Position numbers and translations under genes: made by a program. Under the pieces are notes generated by a model, which worked only from the letters and a program-made list of their open reading frames with translations, did no database searches and was not told where the DNA came from. 64,000 nucleotides of DNA, taken from NCBI GenBank assembly GCA_900541035.1, contig UQIN01000003.1, forward strand, positions 62,001 through 126,000. Direction: 5' to 3'. Below, piece after piece: positions 8,705 through 18,221 of the stretch (positions are counted from its first letter, which is position 1; each line of letters starts with the position of its first letter). This stretch comes from an uncultured Collinsella sp. Its GTDB lineage: Bacteria > Actinomycetota > Coriobacteriia > Coriobacteriales > Coriobacteriaceae.

Positions 8705-8899
8705 CCAATTCGGTGCTATTCGTCGGCGGGCGCATCGCCTCGTCCGCCGACGTCATGCGGTGCCAAGCCGCACTTCAAAGGGTTTGTCCCTTTGGTGAAG
8801 CGTTGACGGGAGAGGGCCCGTTTCCGGTGTAGGCCGGCGCTTCGCACTCCGCCATGTCAGAGGTGTCAAACCCCGCCCCTGATGTTGAAGGGAGCATTT
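8705..8899 (+). other. Structured leader between permease gene and ssnA
   Basis: No gene is seen in this gap, but there are strong stems. CGTCGGCGG 8721-8729 pairs with CCGCCGACG 8744-8752. CACTTCAAAGGG 8771-8782 pairs imperfectly with CCCTTTGGTGAAG 8788-8800. None has a T-tract, so these look like mRNA processing or leader structures rather than terminators. I recognise no known riboswitch. Confidence 0.4.
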
Positions 8900-10255
8900 A
8901 TGCTTCTGGTCGCTAACGGTTCCGTCTTTACTCGCAACGCTCAGACCCCGTTCATTCCAAACGGTGCGGTCGCCATTGACGGAGATACGATCGTCGAAGT
9001 GGGCCCCGAGTGCGAGCTCAAGGCTAAGTACCCGGATGCCGAGTACGTCGACGCCCAGGGCAACCTCATCATGCCCGGACTTATCAACTGCCACACCCAC
9101 ATCTACTCGGGTCTGGCCCGCGGCCTTGCCATTAAGGGCTGCAACCCCACCAACTTCCTGGAGAATCTTGAGCAGCAGTGGTGGAAGATTGACGACAACC
9201 TGACGCTTGACGGCACCAAGGCCAGCGCCTATGCCACGATTTTGGATTCCATCCGCGATGGCGTTACCACGATCTTCGATCACCACGCGAGCTTCTGCGA
9301 GATTCCGGGTAGCCTCTTTACCATTAAGGACGCCGCTCAGGAGCTGGGCATGCGTTCGTGCCTGTGCTACGAGGTTTCCGACCGCCGCGGCCAGGAAAAG
9401 TGCGATCAGGCTATTGCCGAGAACGCCGAGTTTGCCCAGTGGGCCGCCAAGGAGCGTCGCGATAACGACAACCACATGATCGCCGCAATGTTTGGCGGGC
9501 ATGCCACCTTTACGCTGTCGGATGAGACCATGGATAAGATGGCCGAGGCCAACAACGGTCTGACCGGCTTCCACATCCACGTGTGCGAGGGCATGAACGA
9601 TGTGTGGGATTCCCGCCTCAACCGCGGCGGCATCAGCCCCGTCGAGCGCCTGCTGCAACACAACCTGCTCGGCCCCGACACCATGCTGGGCCACTGCATC
9701 CACGTGACGCCCGCCGAGATGGATATCGTCAAGGAGTCCGGCACCTGGCTGGTTAACAACCCCGAATCCAATATGGGCAATGCCGTGGGCTGCGCCCCCG
9801 TGCTCGAATTCTTCCGCCGCGGCATCCCCGTGTGCATGGGCACCGACGCCTACACCCACGATATGCTCGAGAGCCTTAAGGTCTTCTTGATCATTCAGCG
9901 CCACAACGCCGCCATGCCCAACGTGGGCTGGTGCGAGGCCATGACCATGCTGTTCGAGAATAACGCCAAGATGGCCAGCAAGTACTTCGATCGCAAGCTC
10001 GGTGTGCTTGAGCCCGGCGCTGCCGCCGACGTCATCGTTATGGACTACAAGCCCTTTACGCCGCTGAGCGAGGAGAACATCGACGGCCACATGCTCTTTG
10101 GCATGATGGGCAAAAACTGCCGTACCACCATCATCAACGGCCGCGTCCTGTACAAGGATCGCGAGTTTGTCGGTATCGATGAGGAAAAGATTAACGCGTG
10201 GACCATGGCTGAGTCCAAGAAGCTCTGGAGCGCGCTTAACAATCGCACCTACTAA
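8900..10255 (+). CDS. ssnA: Putative aminohydrolase SsnA
   Basis: A 451-residue amidohydrolase-superfamily enzyme of the SsnA group. Metal ligands are visible as NCHTHIYSG (about residue 64), the GFHIHVCEG and LGHCIHV histidines and the GTDAYTHD aspartate. SsnA is consistently found with ygfK and Se-dependent xanthine dehydrogenase and belongs to the gene set reported for anaerobic uric-acid use. The exact reaction is not settled; hydrolytic deamination or ring opening of a purine-derived intermediate is likely. I chose ATG 8900 because GAAGGGAG lies just before it; an in-frame ATG at 8882 lacks such a site. Confidence 0.9.
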   Translation: MLLVANGSVFTRNAQTPFIPNGAVAIDGDTIVEVGPECELKAKYPDAEYVDAQGNLIMPGLINCHTHIYSGLARGLAIKGCNPTNFLENLEQQWWKIDDNLTLDGTKASAYATILDSIRDGVTTIFDHHASFCEIPGSLFTIKDAAQELGMRSCLCYEVSDRRGQEKCDQAIAENAEFAQWAAKERRDNDNHMIAAMFGGHATFTLSDETMDKMAEANNGLTGFHIHVCEGMNDVWDSRLNRGGISPVERLLQHNLLGPDTMLGHCIHVTPAEMDIVKESGTWLVNNPESNMGNAVGCAPVLEFFRRGIPVCMGTDAYTHDMLESLKVFLIIQRHNAAMPNVGWCEAMTMLFENNAKMASKYFDRKLGVLEPGAAADVIVMDYKPFTPLSEENIDGHMLFGMMGKNCRTTIINGRVLYKDREFVGIDEEKINAWTMAESKKLWSALNNRTY

Positions 10256-10270
10256 TTCACAAGTAGATTC

Positions 10271-10306
10271 ACGCGCGTCGGATGTTTCGCCGCATCTGAC
10301 GCGCGT
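10271..10306 (+). other. Stem-loop between ssnA and ygfK
   Basis: ACGCGCGTC at 10271-10279 pairs with GACGCGCGT at 10298-10306, with further GATG/CATC pairing inside. There is no T-tract. The remaining bases to the ygfK start hold no gene. It may stabilise or separate the upstream and downstream messages. Confidence 0.5.
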
Positions 10307-10404
10307 ATAGGCGGCCTCCGCGGGGTCGCCGGCGCTGTGCTAGCGCTACACCGTATTTGCGCCCGCCGCGCGGTCTCGCCGGGCGTTACAGAGAGGAGCT
10401 CATT

Positions 10405-13404
10405 ATGAGCGACATCATGAGGCCGATCCCGTTTTCGCAGCTGATGAACTGGATCATCGAGGAGCACAAGACTCAGGGCGCCGTCTTTGGCGTGCGCAAG
10501 ATGGTCACGACCAACCAGGAGGGCGCGCTTCCCATTTTTGACGAGCGCATCGAGACTCCGTTTGGCCCGGCCGCCGGTCCCAATACGCAGCTGGCCCAGA
10601 ACATCGTGGCATCCTACGTGGCCGGTTCCCGCTTCTTTGAGCTCAAGACCGTTCAGGTTATGGACGGCGAGGAGCTCTCCAAGTGTGTGAACAAGCCCTG
10701 CATCGTGGCGCAGGACGAGTGCTACAACTGCGAGTGGTCGACCGAGCTCGAGGTTCCGCAGGCCTTTGCCGAGTACGTGAAGGCATGGTTTGCCTGCCAC
10801 CTGATCGCTCGCGAGTACGGCCTGGGCAGCCCGGATGGTTTTGTCTTCAACATGTCCGTGGGTTATGACCTCGAGGGCATCAAGAGCCCCAAGGTCGATG
10901 CGTACATTGAGGGCATGAAGGACGCCAGCGGCTCCGAGGTTTGGAACGAGTGCCGCACGTGGGCGCTCGCTAACCTGGACAAGTTTGAGCATGTCGATGC
11001 CGCGTTTGTCGAGTCCATCCCGGCGCGCGTCTCCAACTCCATTACCGAGTCCACGCTGCATGGCTGCCCGCCGGCGGAGATCGAGCGCATCGCGACCTAT
11101 CTGATTACCGAGAAGGGTCTCAACACCTACATCAAGTGCAACCCCACGCTGCTGGGCTATGAGTTTGCTCGCCAGCGCCTCAACGAGCTGGGCTTCGACT
11201 ACATCGTCTTCGATGACACGCACTTCCGCGAGGATCTGCAGTGGGTCGACGCTGTGCCCATGTTTGAGCGTCTGATTGCCCTGTGTGCCGAGCGCGGCCT
11301 GGAGTTTGGCGTCAAGCTGACCAACACGTTCCCCGTCGACGTGACGAGGAACGAGCTGCCCTCCACCGAGATGTACATGTCCGGCCGTTCGCTGTTCTCG
11401 CTGACCATCGAGGCCGCCCGTCGCATTACCGAGCAGTTCGATGGCAAGCTGCGCATTAGCTACTCTGGCGGTGCTACGGTCTACAACATCCGCGCCCTGT
11501 ACGATGCCGGCATTTGGCCCGTCACCCTGGCGACCGACGTACTCAAGCCTGGTGGCTACGAGCGCTTTAGCCAGATGGCTGGCGAGTTTACCGACCTGGA
11601 TGGCAAGCCGTTCGCGGGCGTCTCTCTCGAGGCCGTGACTGCGATCCAGACCGACTCGCTCACCAACCCGCTCTACAAGAAGCCGCTGCGCCCGCTGCCC
11701 GACCGCAAGGTCGCCGGCAAGAGCCCGCTTTCCGACTGCTTTACCACGCCGTGCCGCACGAGCTGCCCCATCCAGCAGGATATTCCCGCCTACCTGGCGG
11801 CTGTTGACGAGGGTCGCTACGAGGACGCGCTCAACATCATTATCGAGCGCAACGCCCTGCCGTTCATTACCGGCACCATCTGCCCGCATCCCTGCGGCCG
11901 TGCCTGCGAGCGCGCATTCTACGAGCCCGAGGGCGCCCAGATTCGCGCCAGCAAGCTCAAGGCTGCCCGCGAGGCCATGACCGCCGTGCTGCCCAAGCTG
12001 CGCGCCCAGGCCATCGCCAACGACGGCGAGCGCAACGTTGCCGTTATCGGCGGCGGTCCGGCCGGTCTGGCGACGGCGTTCTTCCTGACGCGTGCCGGCG
12101 TGCCCGTCACCATCTTTGAGGCCCGCGATTCGCTCGGCGGCGTGGTCCGTCACGTGATTCCTGAGTTCCGCATTGCGAGCGACGATATCTCCCACGACGC
12201 AGAGCTCTGCCTGGCCTTTGGCGCCAAGGTGCAGCTCAATGCTCGCGTGGAGTCCATCGAAGAGCTCAAGGCTCGGGGCTTTACCGACGTTGTCGTGGCC
12301 ACCGGTGCCTGGATGCCCGGTTCCGCCGGCCTGGGCGAGGGTGCCGAGCTCGACGTGCTGGAGTTCCTCGAGGCCGCCAAGAAGGGCGAGAAGCTCGAGC
12401 TGGGCGAGGACGTCGTAGTCATTGGCGCCGGCAACACCGCCATGGATGCTGCCCGCGTGGCCAAGCGTCTGGCTGGTGTGAAGAACGTGCGCCTGGTGTA
12501 TCGCCGCACCAAGAAGCAGATGCCTGCCGACGAGGAAGAGCTCGATCTTGCTCTTGCCGACGGCGTTGAGTTCTGCGAGCTACTGGCGCCCAAGGCACTT
12601 AACGGCGCCGTGCTGACCTGCGATGTTATGGAGCTCGGCGAGCCGGATGCAAGCGGCCGTCGCAGCCCCGTCGCCACGGGCGAGACCGTCGAGCTTTCCG
12701 CCACCACGGTGATCTGCGCCGTGGGCGAGGGCATCGATGCCAGCCTGTACGACGCCGCGGGCGTCGAGCACGACCGTCGCGGCCGCCTTGCCGCCACCTC
12801 CACCGGTGTCGAGGGTGTCTGGGCTGCGGGCGACTGCCGTCGCGGTCCTGCCACCGTGGTTGAGGCTATTGCCGACGCCGCCGAGGTCGCCCGTGCCATC
12901 GCCGGCGTGGACTTTAACAAGTACGCCGATTGCAACGAGCAGGCTGGCCGCGAGGACACCTGCTACGAGCGCAAGGGGTCGCTGTGCCGCGACAAGCGCA
13001 ACTGCACCAAGACTCGCTGCCTGGGCTGCGGCTCGGTGTGCGAGGTCTGCTGCGACGTGTGCCCCAACCGCGCCAACGTGGCCATTAAGGTGCCGGGCCT
13101 GGCCAAGCATCAGGTCGTTCATGTCGATGGCATGTGCAACGAGTGCGGCAACTGCGCCGTGTTCTGCCCCTACCAGGAGGGTCGTCCCTACAAGGACAAG
13201 CTCACCCTGTTCTGGAGCGAGGAGGACATGGAGAACTCCGAGAATGAGGGCTTCCTGGCCGTGGACGAGGACCACTTTAAGGTCCGCGTCGCCGGCACGG
13301 TCCGCACCGTCTCGGTCGATGCCGTCAACACCGGTCTTCCCGAGGCCGTCCGCCTGACCATCAGGGCTGTGCGCGACAACTATTCGTACCTTCTTAAGAA
13401 ATAG
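10405..13404 (+). CDS. ygfK: YgfK, iron-sulfur flavoprotein oxidoreductase
   Basis: A 999-residue multidomain protein. Residues 1-430 resemble a dihydroorotate-dehydrogenase-like barrel. Near residue 444 a Cys motif (DCFTTPCRTSCPIQQDIPAY) begins the GltD-like Fe-S region. FAD binding is seen at VAVIGGGPAGLATAFF (about 545) and NAD(P)H binding at VVVIGAGNTAMDAARV (about 671). C-terminal 4Fe-4S motifs are CLGCGSVCEVCCDVCP (about 871) and CNECGNCAVFCP (about 910). It is often labelled putative selenate reductase, but genetic reports tie it to purine/urate catabolism. I chose ATG 10405 (GAGAGGAG upstream). It probably exchanges electrons with the next two gene products. Confidence 0.93.
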   Translation: MSDIMRPIPFSQLMNWIIEEHKTQGAVFGVRKMVTTNQEGALPIFDERIETPFGPAAGPNTQLAQNIVASYVAGSRFFELKTVQVMDGEELSKCVNKPCIVAQDECYNCEWSTELEVPQAFAEYVKAWFACHLIAREYGLGSPDGFVFNMSVGYDLEGIKSPKVDAYIEGMKDASGSEVWNECRTWALANLDKFEHVDAAFVESIPARVSNSITESTLHGCPPAEIERIATYLITEKGLNTYIKCNPTLLGYEFARQRLNELGFDYIVFDDTHFREDLQWVDAVPMFERLIALCAERGLEFGVKLTNTFPVDVTRNELPSTEMYMSGRSLFSLTIEAARRITEQFDGKLRISYSGGATVYNIRALYDAGIWPVTLATDVLKPGGYERFSQMAGEFTDLDGKPFAGVSLEAVTAIQTDSLTNPLYKKPLRPLPDRKVAGKSPLSDCFTTPCRTSCPIQQDIPAYLAAVDEGRYEDALNIIIERNALPFITGTICPHPCGRACERAFYEPEGAQIRASKLKAAREAMTAVLPKLRAQAIANDGERNVAVIGGGPAGLATAFFLTRAGVPVTIFEARDSLGGVVRHVIPEFRIASDDISHDAELCLAFGAKVQLNARVESIEELKARGFTDVVVATGAWMPGSAGLGEGAELDVLEFLEAAKKGEKLELGEDVVVIGAGNTAMDAARVAKRLAGVKNVRLVYRRTKKQMPADEEELDLALADGVEFCELLAPKALNGAVLTCDVMELGEPDASGRRSPVATGETVELSATTVICAVGEGIDASLYDAAGVEHDRRGRLAATSTGVEGVWAAGDCRRGPATVVEAIADAAEVARAIAGVDFNKYADCNEQAGREDTCYERKGSLCRDKRNCTKTRCLGCGSVCEVCCDVCPNRANVAIKVPGLAKHQVVHVDGMCNECGNCAVFCPYQEGRPYKDKLTLFWSEEDMENSENEGFLAVDEDHFKVRVAGTVRTVSVDAVNTGLPEAVRLTIRAVRDNYSYLLKK

Positions 13405-13415
13405 GCGAGTCTCTT

Positions 13416-13895
13416 ATGGCCAAATCCATTCAACATAACGTGGCCTACGTTGCCTGCGGAAGCGGCTGTGCTTCCGCAGGCGGCGACGCCCGCTGCAGCG
13501 AAGGCTGCATTGGCTGTGGTGCCTGTGTCACGGCCTGCCCCCGCGGTGCCATCGCACTGGTCGACGGCGTCGCCCGCGTGGACCGCTCCAAGTGCACGGG
13601 CTGTGGCCTGTGCGGCATGGCGTGCCCGCAGCGCGTGATTGCCTTCGTTCCCGGCTACCAGAACATCCTGGTGCGCTGCAACAACACCGATAAGGGCGCC
13701 ATTGCGCGCAAGATCTGCGACACCAGCTGCATCGGTTGCGGCATGTGCGCCAAAAAGTGCCCTGCCGGCGCAATCCGCATCGAGGACAACTGCGCCCATA
13801 TCGACGGCGTGGACTGCCTGTCGTGCGGCATGTGCGCCGTCGTCTGCCCGCATGGCGCCATCCACGACCGCACCGGCATCGCCGCCGGCGTGTAG
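13416..13895 (+). CDS. Ferredoxin-like protein with four 4Fe-4S motifs
   Basis: A 159-residue electron-transfer protein. Four CxxCGxCxxxCP-type motifs are visible: CIGCGACVTACP, CTGCGLCGMACP, CIGCGMCAKKCP and CLSCGMCAVVCP. The Cys-rich N terminus resembles RnfB-type ferredoxin domains. It has no membrane segment. It lies 11 bp after ygfK and 12 bp before xdhD, so it is the likely electron carrier between YgfK and the xanthine dehydrogenase, replacing the FAD subunit missing from the latter. The pairing is inferred from gene order. Confidence 0.88.
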   Translation: MAKSIQHNVAYVACGSGCASAGGDARCSEGCIGCGACVTACPRGAIALVDGVARVDRSKCTGCGLCGMACPQRVIAFVPGYQNILVRCNNTDKGAIARKICDTSCIGCGMCAKKCPAGAIRIEDNCAHIDGVDCLSCGMCAVVCPHGAIHDRTGIAAGV

Positions 13896-13907
13896 AAGGG
13901 AATCACC

Positions 13908-16685
13908 ATGGCACAGGAATTCACTTTTACCGTTAACGGTGTCGAGCACACGACGACGGAGAATAAACCACTGCTGCGCTATCTGCGCGACGACCTGCAC
14001 ATTCACTCCGCCAAGGACGGCTGCTCCGAGGGCGCCTGCGGCACCTGCACCATCCATGTGGACGGTGCGGCCGTCAAGGCGTGCGTACTGACCACTGCTC
14101 TTGCCGCCGGCCGTAACATCGTGACCGTCGAGGGCCTGCCCGAGGACGTGCGCGAGGCCTTTGTGTACGCCTTTGGCGCCGTGGGCGCCGTGCAGTGCGG
14201 TTTTTGCATCCCCGGCATGGTCATGGCGGGTGCAGCGCTGATCGCCGAGGACCCCGAGCCCACCGAGGAGCAGATCAAGTACGCCATCCGTGGCAATGTC
14301 TGCCGCTGCACCGGCTACAAAAAGATTATCGAGGGCATTTCGCTGGCAGCTGCGGTGCTCCGTGGCGAAAAGCAGATCGACGAGGATTTGGAGCGCGGCG
14401 ACGACTACGGCGTGGGCAAGCGCGCCTTCCGCATCGACGTGCGCAAGAAGGTGCTCGGCGAGGGCAAGTATCCCGACGACATCGACGAGCTCGATCAGCC
14501 GGGTCTGACCTATGCCAGCGCCGTGCGCTCCAAGTACCCGCGCGCCCGTGTGCTCTCCATCGATACCTCCAAAGCCGAGGCCCTGCCCGGCGTGGTGGGT
14601 ATCCTGCGCGCCGAGGACGTGCCGGTCAACCAGGTCGGCCACCTTATCCAGGACTGGGACGTCATGATCGCGGCGGGCGATATCACCCGCTGCGTGGGTG
14701 ACGCCATCGTGCTGGTGGTTGCCGAGGACGAGGCGACGCTCGAGAAGGCCAAGAAGCTCGTAAAGATTGATTACGAGCCGCTGGAGCCCGTGCGCAATAT
14801 CGCCGAGGCCAAGGCCGCCGACGCCCCGCGCCTGCACGACAGCTTCTTTGCCTTTGGCAACACGGTGGAGCTCAAGGACAACGTGTGCCAGAGCCGTCAC
14901 GTGACGCGCGGCGACGCCGCCAAGGCGCTGGCAGAGAGCGCGTTCACCGTGACGCAGCGCTTTACCACGCCCTTTACCGAGCATGCCTTCTTGGAGCCCG
15001 AGTGCGCCGTCGCCTTCCCGTACAAGAACGGCGTCAAGGTGCAGTCGACCGACCAGGGCGCCTACGATACGCGCAAAGAGTGCGCCCACATGTTTGGCTG
15101 GGATAGCGAACCCGAGCGCGTGGTTGTAGAGACCATGCTCGTGGGTGGCGGCTTTGGCGGCAAGGAGGACGTGTCCATTCAGCATCTGGCCGCGCTCGCT
15201 GCCTATAAGTTCCAGCGTCCTGTGAAGTGCAAGCTCACGCGTGCCGAGTCGCTTGCTTTCCATCCCAAGCGCCATGCCATGGACGGCACCTTTACGCTGG
15301 GTTGCGACGCCGAGGGCAACTTTACCGGCCTGGACTGCGAGATCAACTTTGATACCGGTGCCTACGCTTCGCTGTGCGGCCCGGTGCTCGAGCGCGCCTG
15401 CACGCATGCCGTCGGCCCCTACAAGTACCAGAACACTGACATTCGCGGTTTTGGCTACTACACCAACAACCCGCCCGCCGGCGCGTACCGCGGCTTTGGC
15501 GTTTGCCAGTCCGAGTTTGCGCTCGAGAGCCTGATCGACCTGCTGGCCGAGAAGGTCGGCCTGGATCCGTGGGAGATCCGCTACCGTAACGCCATCGAGC
15601 CGGGCGAGGTTTTGCCCAACGGCCAGATTGCCGATTGCTCCACGGCGCTTAAGGAGACGCTGCTCGAGGTCAAGGATGCCTACTATGCGCATCCCGGACA
15701 CGCCGGTATCGCCTGCGCCATGAAGAACGCTGGCGTGGGCGTTGGCCTGCCCGATGCCGGCCGCTGCAAGATCCGCATCGAGAACGGCGTGGCTGTGGTC
15801 TATGCCGCCACGTCCGACATCGGCCAGGGCTGCAACACCGTCTTTTTGCAGGACGTTGCCGAGGCATGCGGCCTGCCGCTTCGCTGCATCGCCAACGGCG
15901 AGTGCTCCACTGAGAACGCTCCCGACTCCGGCACCACGTCTGGTTCGCGTCAGACGGTCGTGACCGGCGAGGCCGTGCGCGGTGCCGCCTTCCTGCTGCG
16001 CGATGCCATGCTTGATATCGAGGCCGGCAAGTCTGCGCCCGCCGCTCCCGTGAATGCGCATGGCGACGGCGTCAAGATCGAGTACGATGACGGTCGCGCC
16101 TATCAGCTGCACACGCAGGAGCTCGTCGCCGGCCAGGGTATGCATCCTCAGGATCCCGCGGCCGCCATCAAGGCGCTCGAGGGACGCGAGTTTGGCTACG
16201 TGTACCTGGAGCCGACCGACAAGCTGGGTGCGGATGTTCCCAACCCCAAGAGCCACATCTGCTACGGCTTTGCCACGCATGTGGTCATTCTGGATGATGA
16301 CGGTCGCGTGAGCGAGGTCTATGCCGCGCACGATTCCGGCAAGGTGGTCAACCCCATCTCCATCCAGGGTCAGATCGAAGGCGGCGTGCTTATGGGTATG
16401 GGCTATGCGCTTACCGAGGACTGGCCGCTCAAGGACTGCGTACCCCAGGCAAGGTACGGTACGCTCGGGCTGTTCCGTGCGCCCGAGATTCCGAATATCC
16501 ACGCCATCTACGTGGAGAAGGACGAGCTGTTGCCCGTGGCATACGGCGGCAAGGGCATCGGTGAGATCGCAACGATTCCCACGGCGCCCGCCGTACAGAA
16601 CGCCTATCGCGCATTCGACGGCAAGCTGCGTCCGGATCTGCCCATGGTGGATACGCCGTACAGCCGCGTTCGCAACCGCGGGTAG
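13908..16685 (+). CDS. xdhD: Selenium-dependent xanthine dehydrogenase, fused 2Fe-2S and molybdopterin subunits
   Basis: A 925-residue molybdenum hydroxylase. The first about 160 residues hold both 2Fe-2S sites (GCSEGACGTC with Cys 39, 44 and 47; QCGFCIPGM and GNVCRCTGY). The remainder is the molybdopterin domain, with GGGFGGKEDV and GAYRGFGVCQSEF. There is no FAD domain, as in XdhD/Se-XDH proteins. It hydroxylates purines such as hypoxanthine or xanthine, or runs in reverse on urate. Selenium is expected as a labile ligand of Mo, not selenocysteine. The Se/Mo maturation genes yqeB, yqeC and xdhC lie at 36-39 kb. Confidence 0.93.
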   Translation: MAQEFTFTVNGVEHTTTENKPLLRYLRDDLHIHSAKDGCSEGACGTCTIHVDGAAVKACVLTTALAAGRNIVTVEGLPEDVREAFVYAFGAVGAVQCGFCIPGMVMAGAALIAEDPEPTEEQIKYAIRGNVCRCTGYKKIIEGISLAAAVLRGEKQIDEDLERGDDYGVGKRAFRIDVRKKVLGEGKYPDDIDELDQPGLTYASAVRSKYPRARVLSIDTSKAEALPGVVGILRAEDVPVNQVGHLIQDWDVMIAAGDITRCVGDAIVLVVAEDEATLEKAKKLVKIDYEPLEPVRNIAEAKAADAPRLHDSFFAFGNTVELKDNVCQSRHVTRGDAAKALAESAFTVTQRFTTPFTEHAFLEPECAVAFPYKNGVKVQSTDQGAYDTRKECAHMFGWDSEPERVVVETMLVGGGFGGKEDVSIQHLAALAAYKFQRPVKCKLTRAESLAFHPKRHAMDGTFTLGCDAEGNFTGLDCEINFDTGAYASLCGPVLERACTHAVGPYKYQNTDIRGFGYYTNNPPAGAYRGFGVCQSEFALESLIDLLAEKVGLDPWEIRYRNAIEPGEVLPNGQIADCSTALKETLLEVKDAYYAHPGHAGIACAMKNAGVGVGLPDAGRCKIRIENGVAVVYAATSDIGQGCNTVFLQDVAEACGLPLRCIANGECSTENAPDSGTTSGSRQTVVTGEAVRGAAFLLRDAMLDIEAGKSAPAAPVNAHGDGVKIEYDDGRAYQLHTQELVAGQGMHPQDPAAAIKALEGREFGYVYLEPTDKLGADVPNPKSHICYGFATHVVILDDDGRVSEVYAAHDSGKVVNPISIQGQIEGGVLMGMGYALTEDWPLKDCVPQARYGTLGLFRAPEIPNIHAIYVEKDELLPVAYGGKGIGEIATIPTAPAVQNAYRAFDGKLRPDLPMVDTPYSRVRNRG

Positions 16686-16754
16686 GGTGGGGTGCGGACG
16701 ACCATTGCTGATGGGCTGTTCGCGCTCAACATCAACTACATACGCTGCGCCTTT

Positions 16755-16790
16755 GGCCCCGGCTCCATCGCGAGCCGGGGCCTTTTGTTT
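16755..16790 (+). terminator. Terminator after xdhD
   Basis: GGCCCCGGCT and AGCCGGGGCC form a perfect 10-bp stem with an 8-base loop, followed by TTTTGTTT. It closes the first half of the purine module, immediately before the palindrome array. Confidence 0.93.
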
Positions 16791-16794
16791 GGAG

Positions 16795-17200
16795 CGGAGA
16801 CAGCATCCCAGATTCGACGTTCTGAACGGGATACGCTTTCCGGGTGGGCTTCAAACGGAAAGTGCATCCCGGAATCCGCGCCTGGAATGGGATGCGCTTT
16901 CCGGAATAGCCTTCAACCGGAAACTGCGTCCCGGAATTTCGATTCAGAGTGGGATGCCGTTTCCGGCTGAACCATCAGGCGGAAAGTTCATCCCAGAATT
17001 GACGCTCAGAGCGGGACACGGTTTCCGGATAGGACCTCAGCGGAAACCGTGTCCCACTCTGAGACGGGATTCCGGGACACGCTTTCCGCTAGGCCCGCCA
17101 TCCGGAAAGTGCATCCCGTTTTGAGCGTCCAGACTGGGACGCGCTTTCCGTTGGCGTGGCCGTTGGGAAAACGCGGCCCAGATAGGGGGGATGCGATCCG
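16795..17200. repeat. Array 1 of 49-bp palindromes, 61-62 bp period
   Basis: Six clear units start at 16795, 16856, 16918, 16980, 17041 and 17103, with a degraded seventh from about 17165. Each is 49 bp: a left arm of form CGGAAA-NNNN-RTCCC, a 17-bp centre often containing a CTCAGA-like core, and a right arm of form GGGAY-NNNN-TTTCCG. Spacers of 12-13 bp often read ATAGGCCTCAA-like. The variable four bases of an arm sometimes match the partner in the same unit and sometimes the neighbouring unit (the right arm of unit 4 and left arm of unit 5 are perfect complements). No ORF is credible here. Confidence 0.85.
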
Positions 17201-17222
17201 GCGATGCGCGGCCCAGCAGCTC

Positions 17223-18221
17223 CTACAGCTCCACTTCGTTGAGCCACGCCGGCAGCGCGGTCTGCCGGATGCCTGCCGTCTGCAGCTTTTTGGCGAGCAT
17301 TCCTGCCGAGCGGACCTCGTTTATGGTAAAGCGCAGCAGAGGGTGACCGTAGAGCGATAGGTGCGCCTCGCGCTGTCGTTCGGCAACGAGCGCCTCGGCG
17401 GTGGTGCGCCCGGCTAGCATGGCCTGGTCGGTATATTTGACGAGCCCGTCGAGCTCGCCCAGCGTGAGTTCCCGCGCCTGGCGCTCCCAGGCAAAGTCCG
17501 TTCGTATGGGCTTGGCCGAATCGAAGGGGTCCGTAAGCTCGTATTGAAGCCAGTCGGGCGCAAAACCGGTCTCGATCATGACGGCGCGGGCGACCGATTC
17601 CCCACCGCTCTCGGCGCGGACGTCGGCATATCGAAGCGTTGTGAGGGCCGTACGAATCGCGCGACCATTGCGGGCGGTCGTTCGTTGCTCGACGGCCTCC
17701 ATCAGCTGTTCCCGCGCAAGGCCGAACTTTGAGATCGCCGAATCGGCAATGGGCATGCCGTCGGCAAAACCAGTTTGCAGCAGGCAATCTGTGGCCGTTT
17801 GGATGGGCGGCGTTACCGATATGCCGGCTCTGTGTATTGCTCCGGCCGGCTCAATCTGGTGCCGCTGAATATGCGCGCCCGGGCGAGCCGACGGCTTTGT
17901 GGCGCTGCAGGCATGCACGACATTCAGGTGTCGCCACGAGACCTCGAGCCCCAGCAGGCAGGCAGCCGAAAACGCGCAGAACGTCCAATCGGGGTGGATG
18001 ATCGCAAGGGCGCGAATAATCTCGCAATGACGCTGCGCCCGGTTGAGCTCATCCCAGCGTATTTTGCGCGCGAACAATCCCGGCATGGGGGAGACGACCG
18101 TGCTGCCGGTGCGCCGAAGGAGCGCTTTTCGGATCGCCGCGCTCGGGGGAATCAGACAGCGCCCCTCTTGTTCGGCTTGGTTCAACAGCTGGTCGATGAG
18201 TTGGTCATTGCAATGGGTCAT
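17223..18221 (-). CDS. AbiEi-like / PD-(D/E)XK nuclease-like protein
   Basis: A 332-residue protein. The N-terminal and middle parts resemble AbiEi-type antitoxin or regulator proteins of actinobacteria (CAFSAACLLGLEVSW around residue 82). The C-terminal part has the DUF559/Vsr-like endonuclease pattern RTDFAWER followed by GELDGLVKY, consistent with a PD-(D/E)XK core. It starts at ATG 18221 behind AAAAGGAGG. No AbiEii-type toxin gene is adjacent. It is enclosed by two arrays of the same palindromic repeat, which makes a functional link possible but unproven. Function is unknown; defence or regulation is a guess from the family. Confidence 0.6.
   Translation of the reverse strand: MTHCNDQLIDQLLNQAEQEGRCLIPPSAAIRKALLRRTGSTVVSPMPGLFARKIRWDELNRAQRHCEIIRALAIIHPDWTFCAFSAACLLGLEVSWRHLNVVHACSATKPSARPGAHIQRHQIEPAGAIHRAGISVTPPIQTATDCLLQTGFADGMPIADSAISKFGLAREQLMEAVEQRTTARNGRAIRTALTTLRYADVRAESGGESVARAVMIETGFAPDWLQYELTDPFDSAKPIRTDFAWERQARELTLGELDGLVKYTDQAMLAGRTTAEALVAERQREAHLSLYGHPLLRFTINEVRSAGMLAKKLQTAGIRQTALPAWLNEVEL

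Noticed and set aside
13380..16502. A 1040-residue open frame on the minus strand opposite xdhD
   Set aside because: It mirrors the real gene in a high-GC region and encodes no recognisable protein; codon use fits only the plus strand.
13908..16685. Selenocysteine (in-frame TGA) in the Se-dependent xanthine dehydrogenase
   Set aside because: The frame runs without TGA to its stop. Selenium in this family is a cofactor ligand, not an amino acid.
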